Notes: generated by a model not told the origin, from the letters alone. 7,257 nt of DNA from JAKITW01 sp041598875 (GCA_041598875.1 JBFHXP010000132.1:1-7257); one strand, 5' to 3'. Shown: positions 1 to 5,411, numbered from the stretch's first letter. Numbers and translations: made by a program.

Positions 1-70
1 AGGGGCTGCTCAGCACTACCGGATGCAGACGGTCATGCAGGCGCCCCTTGCAGTGCGGCTGAAATGTTTT

Positions 71-523
71 TCAGTTTTCCTCGAGGGGCACAACCCGAAC
101 GGTGATTTCAGTTGATTTCTGAAAACCAACCTTGATCTGCACAACGGTGTCGCCCACTGTTTTGATGGGCTCGACAAGGATGATCTTCTTTCTGTCGATT
201 TCCAGCCCGGTGGCGGCAAGGTGCTCTGCGATGTCCGCGGCGGTGACGGATCCGAACAGCTTGTTCTCCTCGCCAACCCGCTGGGCGATGGTAAGCACGG
301 TGCCGGAGAGTTTCTTGGAAAGCTCCATGCTCTCCTGGCGTTTCTTTTCCTTGCGCGCCTCAATCGCGGTCTTTTCCTGGGCCAGACGGGCGAGATTTGC
401 CTTGTCGGCAATGATCGCGATCTGCTGGGGAAGAAGATAGTTCCGGGCGTATCCCGGTTTTACCTTGACGATATCCCCTTCCTCTCCAAGGGTTTCCACT
501 GTTTTTCTGAGAATAAGTTCCAT
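71..523 (-). CDS. rplI: Large ribosomal subunit protein bL9
   Basis: A 150-residue protein, the usual length for bL9, which binds 23S rRNA near the L1 stalk and helps maintain reading-frame fidelity. The N-terminal rRNA-binding domain (about residues 1-50) shows the family signature: L12-G13, G16, V19-V21, then KPGYARNYLLP at 22-32. A charged linker helix rich in Lys, Glu and Arg follows (about 41-75), then the C-terminal domain. The start ATG is supported by a near-perfect Shine-Dalgarno AAGGAGGT (532-539) with 8-nt spacing. It is the last complete gene of the minus-strand cluster, 103 nt after the DUF2232 gene. One small oddity is that the glycine usual after P-x in the signature (position 34) is glutamine. 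The family assignment is secure. Confidence 0.97.
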   Translation of the reverse strand: MELILRKTVETLGEEGDIVKVKPGYARNYLLPQQIAIIADKANLARLAQEKTAIEARKEKKRQESMELSKKLSGTVLTIAQRVGEENKLFGSVTAADIAEHLAATGLEIDRKKIILVEPIKTVGDTVVQIKVGFQKSTEITVRVVPLEEN

Positions 524-552
524 GCTCTCGGACCTCCTTAAACTGATATATT

Positions 553-612
553 CAGGAAACTTTTCGTGTCCTGCGGTTTTAATATGCGTACTGAAGAGAC
601 ACTATTGTCTCT
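553..612 (-). promoter_or_regulatory. Paired hairpins in the DUF2232-rplI intercistronic gap
   Basis: In the minus-strand transcript two hairpins lie in the 103-nt gap before rplI. The first has a perfect 7-bp stem, AGAGACA/TGTCTCT, with loop ATAG (595-612). The second has a 5-bp stem, CAGGA/TCCTG (553-573). Neither is followed by a T-run, so they do not look like terminators. A role in mRNA processing, stability or bL9 translation control is possible but is inference only. Confidence 0.35.
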
Positions 613-626
613 GTCTGTTCTGGTTG

Positions 627-1622
627 TTACCGGTCCTGTTGATCCGGGTCGGAGCTGCCGAGGGTAAACTGCCTGTTTTTGAAATCAACCCAGATGTCAG
701 CCACTCCAACTATGGCCAGAAAGATGATGCCATAGCGTTGGAGGAGAATCAACATATAAATAGCGATCCGCAGCGGTCTGACAATCGACCACCGCAACAG
801 GAGGCTGCTTGTCACGGCCAGTCCCTGAAATGCGTAAAGCGCGGCGCATACCAGGAGTATGTTCAGGCTGATATCCTGGCCCTGTCCGCTTAAATAGAGA
901 AACCCGAGGCCCCCGGCAATCCCGGCCCACACAAGTTTTTCCGGTAGTCGCCACTCTATGAATGGCGGCCATGGGGTACGTTCCGGATAAAACCGGTTGA
1001 TAAGCCAGTTGCCCAGGACCTGGTTGACCCATACCGTGTACAGGAGAACCGAGGCCATCAGTGCCGGCAGAATTCTTGGCACAAGGTCGCGCATCTCTCT
1101 GATCGCGCTTCCTATCTCCAGCTTCATGTCGCCGGAAAGGTTCTTGCTCTCCTGGTAATAGGCGGCAACCTCCGCCAGTCCGACATCAATGGTCTGGCGC
1201 AATTCGATGTACGGGTTGGCTCCATGCATCATGCCAATGACCGACCAGAACACCAGCCAGGTGATGGTCAGCGTGGCGATTCCGATCTGCCCGGCCGCAA
1301 CCGGCTCAAGTCTTTTCCCCGCGCCATACGCCAGGGCAAAACCAAGGGGCAGGGTGGTCAGCACGAAAAGTACCTGGGACAGGGTACCGGCAAGGGCGCA
1401 GAGGATAAGGGCGATGAGAACGCCGTTCCGCACTGTCGCGCTTCCGGTTTTTTTCCCGTGCCTGATTAGAAAGAAAAATACAGGCAGAGGTACCAGTCCG
1501 GCAATTGGGCCAAACAGGCCGGGATCAATGGTCGGCAGGGTTACTGCCAAGGCCATGATCGCCGAGTCTGCGAGTTTTGATCTTTGGTCTGCCGGCATGC
1601 CCACTGTCTGGGGGAAGACCAC
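627..1622 (-). CDS. DUF2232 multi-pass inner-membrane protein (YybS-like)
   Basis: A 331-residue, strongly hydrophobic protein that I assign to the DUF2232 family, whose molecular function is not established. Likely membrane segments lie at about residues 36-54, 66-98 (one or two), 111-131, 182-204, 229-246, 252-275 and 286-310. A polar, probably amphipathic stretch lies at 135-180. The C-terminal part has W-R-L-P near 224-227 and a closing QRYGIIFLAIVGVADIWVDF segment (295-314), both of which fit my recollection of the family. The best start is GTG at 1622, preceded by AAGGGG with 5-nt spacing. An internal ATG at 1598 lacks a Shine-Dalgarno. It begins 17 nt after rpsR, so it is almost certainly co-transcribed with it. 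The position between rpsR and rplI supports the assignment, because DUF2232 genes are commonly found beside these ribosomal genes. Confidence 0.82.
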   Translation of the reverse strand: MVFPQTVGMPADQRSKLADSAIMALAVTLPTIDPGLFGPIAGLVPLPVFFFLIRHGKKTGSATVRNGVLIALILCALAGTLSQVLFVLTTLPLGFALAYGAGKRLEPVAAGQIGIATLTITWLVFWSVIGMMHGANPYIELRQTIDVGLAEVAAYYQESKNLSGDMKLEIGSAIREMRDLVPRILPALMASVLLYTVWVNQVLGNWLINRFYPERTPWPPFIEWRLPEKLVWAGIAGGLGFLYLSGQGQDISLNILLVCAALYAFQGLAVTSSLLLRWSIVRPLRIAIYMLILLQRYGIIFLAIVGVADIWVDFKNRQFTLGSSDPDQQDR

Positions 1623-1639
1623 CCGAACCCCTTTTTTCC

Positions 1640-1879
1640 TTAATACTGCGTGGTGCCGGAATAGGGCATCAGGGCGATCTGGCGAGCCATTTTTATTGCT
1701 TCGGTCAGTTTGCGCTGATGTTTGGCACAGTTTCCGTAGATACGGCGCGGGATGATTTTGCCGCGCTCGGTGACAAAATTCTTCAGGGTTCTGACTTCCT
1801 TATAATCAATCACCAGCTTCTTGTCGGTACAGAAACGGCACACCTTCTGCCGCGGGAATATTCGTTTGCGTCCAGCCAT
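1640..1879 (-). CDS. rpsR: Small ribosomal subunit protein bS18, zinc-ribbon form
   Basis: A 79-residue bS18, which pairs with bS6 on the platform of the 30S subunit. The conserved core is visible: IDYKEV (24-29), L32, F35, ERGKIIPRRI (38-47) and the CAKHQRKL block (51-58). Cys14, Cys17, Cys51 and His54 form a complete likely zinc site, so this is the zinc-binding variant rather than the Cys-free one. The ATG at 1879 is preceded by GGAG with 8-nt spacing. It lies 81 nt downstream of rpsF, with no ssb in between, and 17 nt upstream of the DUF2232 gene. Confidence 0.97.
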   Translation of the reverse strand: MAGRKRIFPRQKVCRFCTDKKLVIDYKEVRTLKNFVTERGKIIPRRIYGNCAKHQRKLTEAIKMARQIALMPYSGTTQY

Positions 1880-1905
1880 TATCTTGTCTCCATCTCAAAA
1901 ATTAA

Positions 1906-1936
1906 CAGCACCAGATTCACAGGGGGTGAATTGCTG
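1906..1936 (-). promoter_or_regulatory. Bulged hairpin between rpsF and rpsR
   Basis: Read on the transcript strand, the lower stem is CAGCA/TGCTG (5 bp) and the upper stem is ATTCAC/GTGAAT (6 bp). The apical loop is CCCCT, and the only asymmetry is a four-base bulge, CTGG, on the 3' side. All 11 pairs are Watson-Crick. The element is followed by TTAATTTTT, which is too weak and too far from a GC stem to be a convincing terminator. It sits 26 nt upstream of the rpsR start and could tune rpsR translation or mRNA processing. That role is inference. Confidence 0.45.
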
Positions 1937-1960
1937 AGTACAGCGTCCATGCAGGACAGG

Positions 1961-2377
1961 TTACTCGTCGTCCTCGGTATCCTCATCGTCGGAATCAACG
2001 TCATCCTCTTCCCCGATTGCCTCATCCTGATTGGTCGGGCGTGCGGCTGCGGCTGCTTCCATGGCGGCGATGACCGCGGCCGGATCACAAGCGGCGGCAA
2101 GCTTTACCGTCATGAATTTGATGCACCGGTCATCAATTTTGAGGATACGCTCGATCTCGGTAACGGATCCGGGCTGGCCGGCATAGTCGATGTGGATGTA
2201 ATATCCCTGGCTTTCCTTTTTAATAAGGTAGGCGAGTTTCTTGAGGCCCCATCTGTCGGACTTGATGATCGTGCCGCCATCGCCGGTAATGATCGAGGTG
2301 ACCCGATCGGTTACTGCGACGATGTCGTCTTCTCCGGCATTTGGCCGGATAATAATGATTGTTTCATACCTGCGCAT
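1961..2377 (-). CDS. rpsF: Small ribosomal subunit protein bS6 with acidic tail
   Basis: A 138-residue bS6, the 30S platform protein that dimerises with bS18 and binds the central domain of 16S rRNA. Family features are MRRYETIIIIRP (1-12), the GLKKLAYLIKK strand (44-54), the GYYIHIDY strand and the ERILKIDDRCIKFMTVKL segment. The core ends near residue 105, after which comes an Ala-rich stretch. The last 16 residues (123-138) contain 13 Asp or Glu. The ATG at 2377 has an excellent Shine-Dalgarno, GAGGAGG (2383-2389), with 5-nt spacing. It is longer than a minimal bS6 of about 95-100 residues because of the tail; E. coli bS6 also carries acidic C-terminal residues, which are extended there by post-translational glutamylation. 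The upstream gap of 145 nt to mazG holds a candidate autoregulatory hairpin. Confidence 0.96.
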   Translation of the reverse strand: MRRYETIIIIRPNAGEDDIVAVTDRVTSIITGDGGTIIKSDRWGLKKLAYLIKKESQGYYIHIDYAGQPGSVTEIERILKIDDRCIKFMTVKLAAACDPAAVIAAMEAAAAARPTNQDEAIGEEDDVDSDDEDTEDDE

Positions 2378-2469
2378 TGTTTCCTCCTCGTGGACGTAAA
2401 TTGGCCCTCGCTTTCTTTAATTTTCTGTGCAGAGAGCGAGAAGGTTTTTGCCGCTGCTTTTTGACTGCG

Positions 2470-2500
2470 CAAACGGCCCTTTTGTGAAAAAGGGATTTTG
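2470..2500 (-). promoter_or_regulatory. Candidate S6:S18-type mRNA leader hairpin upstream of rpsF
   Basis: In the minus-strand transcript a perfect 7-bp stem, CCCTTTT/AAAAGGG, closes a TCAC loop. It is followed directly by CCG and then TTTG, which can pair with CAAA on the 5' side to form a lower 4-bp stem. The result is two helices separated by an internal loop with CCG on its 3' side, about 92 nt before the rpsF start. Published work on bacterial rpsF leaders describes a bS6:bS18-binding motif with a conserved CCG bulge next to a hairpin, and this layout matches it. The lower stem is short and AU-rich, so the call is tentative. A further 6-bp pairing, CTCGCT/AGCGAG (2407-2412 with 2435-2440), is possible nearer the start codon. 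Confidence 0.45.
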
Positions 2501-2522
2501 TACCACGGCGGGCGAGAAAAAG

Positions 2523-3329
2523 TCAAATCTTTTTTGCCCTTTGCCACCAGCCCAGAAGGGTTTCCTCGCTCTTGCCGGCAAGGGATTCATTCTCTGCCGC
2601 GGCTGTTCTTTCCATGCGGGTAAAGCGATTGACGAATTTTTTCGTGGCGCTGTTCATCGCGTCTTCGCCGTTTATATCGACCAGGCGGCAGATGTTGACC
2701 AGAACAAAAAGAACATCGCCCATTTCTTCAAATATCCCGGAAGGGTTTTTCTGCTCAAGGGCCTCCCGGAGTTCCGCGAGTTCTTCTTCCAGCTTGGCAA
2801 GGACCGAGGGCAGGCCAGACCAGTCAAAGCCGGTGGCGGCTGCCTTTTCCGACACGCGCTGCGCCTTGCGCAGGGCGGGAAGGGAGTCGGGCAATGACGA
2901 GAATCGGGTCGCTGTTGATCCGCCATCCCCTTTTTCTGTGCGTTTTATCGCCTGCCAGCTTTCCTGCTGCGCGGAGCGGGAAATACTCTCGGCGGCTGCA
3001 AAGACATGGGGGTGGCGGCGGATCATTTTGGCGCTGATGGCCGAAACGATGTCGCAAGCGGAAAAATCCCCCTTTTCCTCGAACATCCGGGCGAGGAAGA
3101 GAATGATAAAAAGGAGGTCGCCGAGTTCATCACAGACATGGGAAGGTTGCCCGGAGTCAAGGGCCTCGGCAGCCTCATGGGCCTCTTCTATGAGATATTT
3201 CTTGATCGACCCGGGGGTCTGTTCCCGGTCCCATGGGCAGCCGTCCGGGCCTCTGAGGCGCGCTATAATCTCCAGGAGTTCAATGAAGTGCGCGCCGGTA
3301 TTTTTTTCAGCAGTATCTGTGTGGGGCAA
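2523..3329 (-). CDS. mazG: Nucleoside triphosphate pyrophosphohydrolase MazG
   Basis: A 268-residue, two-domain MazG that hydrolyses (d)NTPs to the monophosphate and pyrophosphate in the cytoplasm, a house-cleaning role. The N-terminal domain has the opening LRGPDGCPWDREQT (25-38) and the metal-binding EExxE..ExxD set: E48, E49, E52, E68 and D71. The second domain repeats it with E182, E183, E186, E202 and D205, so both sites look intact. The length matches full tandem-domain MazG (about 260-270). The start is TTG at 3329, chosen because AAAAGGA (3337-3343) sits 7 nt upstream and no in-frame ATG precedes the conserved region. It appears to be the first gene of the minus-strand cluster, with a good promoter about 50 nt upstream, and rpsF follows after 145 nt. 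Confidence 0.93.
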   Translation of the reverse strand: MPHTDTAEKNTGAHFIELLEIIARLRGPDGCPWDREQTPGSIKKYLIEEAHEAAEALDSGQPSHVCDELGDLLFIILFLARMFEEKGDFSACDIVSAISAKMIRRHPHVFAAAESISRSAQQESWQAIKRTEKGDGGSTATRFSSLPDSLPALRKAQRVSEKAAATGFDWSGLPSVLAKLEEELAELREALEQKNPSGIFEEMGDVLFVLVNICRLVDINGEDAMNSATKKFVNRFTRMERTAAAENESLAGKSEETLLGWWQRAKKI

Positions 3330-3380
3330 AACAGGTTCCTTTTCGATTACGTGTTCAGGAAGAGGTTTTCATGAAGGTCG

Positions 3381-3409
3381 CTTATACAAGGAAACTTGCA
3401 AGATGTAAA
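3381..3409 (-). promoter_or_regulatory. Sigma70-type promoter for mazG
   Basis: On the minus strand TTTACA (3404-3409) and TATAAG (3381-3386) are separated by exactly 17 bp. Each hexamer matches the consensus at five of six positions. The inferred transcript start is near 3374, giving a leader of about 45 nt before the TTG start of mazG. Because spacing and hexamers are both good and the position is right, this is the most likely promoter of the mazG-rpsF-rpsR-DUF2232-rplI cluster, although an extra promoter before rpsF cannot be excluded. Confidence 0.6.
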
Positions 3410-4015
3410 TGCGCGGATCTCTCTCTGCAGTGAATTGTCGCCACTGTGAAAACAAATTCCCGTGCCAGGTACGTCATGGTCGGTTAATGATGCTTGATTT
3501 TTTTATCTAACTGATATACCGTATTTTTTGTTTTGTTTACCCGTGTCCGCCAGCGGATTTGTGCGGTTCTAACGATGCCGGGATAGCGTTGGTCAAGGAG
3601 CATATGTGCTCTCGCATAAAAAAAAAATTGTTTGGGCTTGTCAGGAAATGAGCAAAATAGTAAAATGTTTCTTGGTGATATTAAGTTTTTTTGGCAACTC
3701 CAATCCCAGGCACGATTATCCAAAGGTATTTCAGTTCCTAACTCTTTGATTCTATTTGTTATAGTTCGCGATAACCTCAGTAAGCTGAGAAGGGATGCAT
3801 TTTTTGTATGCCGGCTGGTGTGGCTGTAAGAGGACAAAAGGATCAATGTCTCTTGTCTGTATAGGGTGTGCCCGTGAGAAAATTCTTCCAGGTTCTGTCA
3901 GGATCTTTTCAACTTTCGCCATGTTCGTGGGCGGAATTCCGACATTCCAGCAGCACGGAAAGTCAGTGTACCGTATTTTATCAAAAGTATTCAATTGAGG
4001 AGTTTAGCGGAAACA
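3410..4015. other. AT-rich, gene-poor gap between the divergent clusters
   Basis: About 600 nt without a convincing gene. Open frames on both strands are short, overlap each other, and have neither recognisable motifs nor good Shine-Dalgarno sites. The base composition is visibly richer in A and T than the flanking genes, with T-runs near 3498-3504 and an A10 run at 3618-3627. An 11-bp direct repeat, TACCGTATTTT, occurs at 3517-3527 and 3969-3979. A small perfect hairpin, GAGCA/TGCTC, lies at 3598-3611. No tRNA, 6S, tmRNA or RNase P signature was seen. It may be decayed acquired DNA, the upstream region of the AP2-like gene, or contain an unrecognised RNA. Confidence 0.5.
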
Positions 4016-4453
4016 ATGAGCGACAAAAAAAAGGTGGTGTTTGAGAAACACAAGGACATCGCGCGGATCGACCAAGAGGAGAAGAGGACTCACGGATGGT
4101 ATGTTCGGGTTCGGTTTTATGGAAAAACCTATTCCAAGTTCTTTTCCGATCGGAAATGCGGGGGCAGGTATTCGAGCCTTCTTTCCGCGCTTGCCTGGCG
4201 GGATAAAACCGAGGCAGATCTTGGCAAGATCCGCACCGATAAGCATATCGTTACGGTGAGCAATTCGAAAACCGGGGTAGTCGGTGTCCGCCTGAACAGC
4301 AAGTTGAACCGCTATGAGGTCAGTTGGGTCACCCCCGACGGAAAGCAGGGCAAGACCTCTGTTTCCATCCGAAAACATGGCAAGGAGAAGTCTTTTGCCC
4401 TGGCCTGTGAGATCCGTTTGAAAAAAGAAGCGGAGCGTCTCGCCAGCGGGTAA
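4016..4453 (+). CDS. AP2/ERF-like DNA-binding domain protein
   Basis: A 145-residue basic protein. The C-terminal half (about 83-142) resembles bacterial AP2/ERF-type domains: NSKTGVVGVRLN (83-94), the strand YEVSWVTPDGK (100-110), SVSIRKHG (115-122), then a helix FALACEIRLKKEAERL (127-142). The N-terminal half (26-71) has a similar order: a strand WYVRVRFYGK (28-37), a second strand ending SKFFS, and a helix SALAWRDKTEADLGK (57-71). This suggests a degenerate tandem copy. AP2 domains bind DNA; in bacteria they occur in orphan proteins and beside homing-endonuclease HNH modules, but no nuclease motif is seen here. ATG 4016 is preferred; GAGGAG (3997-4002) lies a rather long 13 nt upstream, and the TTG at 3995 has no site. 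It stands alone, with no clean terminator, although a T7 run follows the stop (4457-4463). The target and role are unknown. Confidence 0.7.
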   Translation: MSDKKKVVFEKHKDIARIDQEEKRTHGWYVRVRFYGKTYSKFFSDRKCGGRYSSLLSALAWRDKTEADLGKIRTDKHIVTVSNSKTGVVGVRLNSKLNRYEVSWVTPDGKQGKTSVSIRKHGKEKSFALACEIRLKKEAERLASG

Positions 4454-4495
4454 GGGTTTTTTTCCCGAGTCATCCTGTTTGCCCGTACTTTGCGC

Positions 4496-4523
4496 TTGAC
4501 AAATTTCGGGCTTCTGGTATTAA
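4496..4523 (+). promoter_or_regulatory. Extended -10 promoter of the rplU operon
   Basis: A perfect -35 box, TTGACA (4496-4501), is followed after 16 bp by TATTAA (4518-4523), with TGG immediately upstream giving an extended -10 element. Reading the -10 as ATTAAT one base later gives 17-bp spacing. Transcription would start near 4530 and leave a leader of about 148 nt before rplU. Position and quality make this the main promoter of rplU-rpmA. Confidence 0.72.
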
Positions 4524-4550
4524 TGTCCGATTCATCGTATGGACTGGCAC

Positions 4551-4635
4551 GCCTGGCTGCATCCTCTTTCCGGGAGATGTTCGCTTCAGGCAGGAATATT
4601 CATAAACAACTATTATCAGCCCGGTAAATCCTGCC
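4551..4635 (+). promoter_or_regulatory. rplU 5' leader with mutually exclusive helices
   Basis: In the untranslated leader GCCTG (4551-4555) can pair with CAGGC (4587-4591). Alternatively GGCAGGA (4589-4595) can pair with TCCTGCC (4629-4635), a perfect 7-bp helix. The two share bases 4589-4591, so only one can form fully. This is a typical layout for a regulated leader, and ribosomal-protein leaders, including one for bL21 in Firmicutes, are known. I see no sequence match to that family, so the function is inference. Confidence 0.35.
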
Positions 4636-4677
4636 GGATGATATCGTAATTTTTTGTTTACGCTTTGGAGGAATACC

Positions 4678-4989
4678 ATGTATGCAATCATTCGCACCGG
4701 CGGCAAGCAGTATCAGGTCTCACCCGGTGACAGGCTTCGGGTTGAGAAAATTGAAGGCAACGTCGGTGATACCGTCGAGTTGACTGATGTCCTTGCAGTT
4801 GTGGACGGCGAAGACGCCAGAATCGGTCAGCCGGTTGTTGACGGCGCCAAGGTTGTGGCCAGAATAGTCGAGCACGGCAAGGCAAAAAAAGTGCTGGTTT
4901 ACAAGAAAAAGAGAAGAAAGGGATATGAGGTGAAAAACGGCCATCGCCAGCTCTTCACCTCACTGCAGATCAACGAGATCGCATCCTGA
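4678..4989 (+). CDS. rplU: Large ribosomal subunit protein bL21
   Basis: A 103-residue protein, the standard bL21 length. This 50S protein binds 23S rRNA near bL20. Diagnostic segments are the opening MYAIIRTGGKQYQVSPGD (1-18), the KIEGNVGDTVEL region (24-35), and KVLVYKKKRRKGYEVKNGHR (71-90), the highly conserved C-terminal basic block. The ATG at 4678 has GGAGG (4667-4671) 6 nt upstream. An in-frame upstream extension to 4654 lacks conservation and a ribosome site and is not used. It is the first gene of the plus-strand operon, 64 nt before rpmA. A 6-bp hairpin, CTGATC/GATCAG (4986-5004), covers the stop codon and is not followed by a T-run. Confidence 0.97.
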   Translation: MYAIIRTGGKQYQVSPGDRLRVEKIEGNVGDTVELTDVLAVVDGEDARIGQPVVDGAKVVARIVEHGKAKKVLVYKKKRRKGYEVKNGHRQLFTSLQINEIAS

Positions 4990-5053
4990 TCTCCGCTCGA
5001 TCAGTGGAAACAGGAAAGATACGTATTTTTTAATCCAGATACCGGAGGGTGTT

Positions 5054-5320
5054 ATGGCTCATAAGAAAGCCGGCGGCAGTTCACGAAATGGTCGTGACAG
5101 TAGCGGCCAGAGACGTGGAGTAAAAAAATTCGGTGGCGAGGCGGTCCGGGCTGGAAATATTCTGGTCAGGCAGCTTGGCACCAAAATTCATCCCGGGACC
5201 AATGTCGGCCTGGGTCGTGATTACACTCTTTTTGCCAAGGTTGACGGTGTTGTGACCTTTGAAGATTTCGGTCGTGACCGTAAAAGAGTGAGCGTCTACC
5301 CGAAGGAATCCGAGGCGTAG
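5054..5320 (+). CDS. rpmA: Large ribosomal subunit protein bL27
   Basis: An 88-residue bL27, whose N-terminus reaches the peptidyl-transferase centre and contacts the tRNAs. It starts directly with MAHKKAGGSSRNGRDSSGQR (1-20), the form found in Proteobacteria and relatives, without the N-terminal extension that Firmicutes cleave with the Prp protease. The rest shows GVKKFGGEAVRAGNILVRQ (22-40), the HPGTNVGLGRDYTLFA segment (46-61) and a basic GRDRKRVSV near the end. Shine-Dalgarno GGAGG (5044-5048) has 5-nt spacing to the ATG. It is co-transcribed with rplU, and an intrinsic terminator begins 24 nt after its stop. Confidence 0.98.
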   Translation: MAHKKAGGSSRNGRDSSGQRRGVKKFGGEAVRAGNILVRQLGTKIHPGTNVGLGRDYTLFAKVDGVVTFEDFGRDRKRVSVYPKESEA

Positions 5321-5343
5321 AGTCGCGCGTACAAATTTGAGAT

Positions 5344-5384
5344 GGTGGCTGCCGGTGTACCCCGCCGTAGCCACCTTTTTTTTT
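5344..5384 (+). terminator. Intrinsic terminator between rpmA and obgE
   Basis: A perfect 7-bp stem, GGTGGCT (5344-5350) / AGCCACC (5369-5375), encloses an 18-nt loop in which CGG/CCG can also pair, and nine T residues (5376-5384) follow directly. This is a textbook Rho-independent terminator for the rplU-rpmA transcript. The T-run ends 27 nt before obgE, so it either closes the ribosomal unit or attenuates read-through into obgE-proB. Confidence 0.85.
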
Positions 5385-5411
5385 AATCTTTTTGAACCAC
5401 CGGCAACAACT

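Noticed and set aside
1..70. Possible start of dnaB on the minus strand (GTG at 14-16, open to the window edge, five codons)
   Set aside because: dnaB often follows rplI, but there is no Shine-Dalgarno and too few residues to recognise. The frame from the ATG at 34-36 stops after six codons.
1577..2464. A 295-codon plus-strand frame across rpsR and rpsF
   Set aside because: It is antisense to two clear ribosomal protein genes and has no ribosome site or recognisable domain.
3541..3590. tRNA-like GGTTCTAAC segment
   Set aside because: The flanking bases do not form a T-arm, and no acceptor or anticodon stem could be built around it.
3598..3627. Hairpin GAGCA/TGCTC with adjacent A10 as a terminator
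   Set aside because: On the plus strand the run is A, not T. On the minus strand the T-run precedes the hairpin instead of following it.
3484..3994. Minus-strand frames of 120 and 80 codons in the gene-poor gap
   Set aside because: They overlap each other in different frames, start without a good ribosome site and resemble nothing I know. A decayed gene is possible but cannot be supported.
4447..4467. GGG-T7-CCC after the AP2-like gene as a terminator
   Set aside because: The T-run is in the loop position, not after a stem, and the stem is only 3-4 bp.
4986..5004. Hairpin over the rplU stop codon as a terminator
   Set aside because: The 6-bp stem is followed by TGGAAACAGG without a T-run, and rpmA follows closely with a good ribosome site.
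5337..5411. N-terminal extension of obgE from TTG 5337
   Set aside because: The conserved Obg N-terminus begins at 5412, and the extension would translate through the terminator hairpin with no Shine-Dalgarno.
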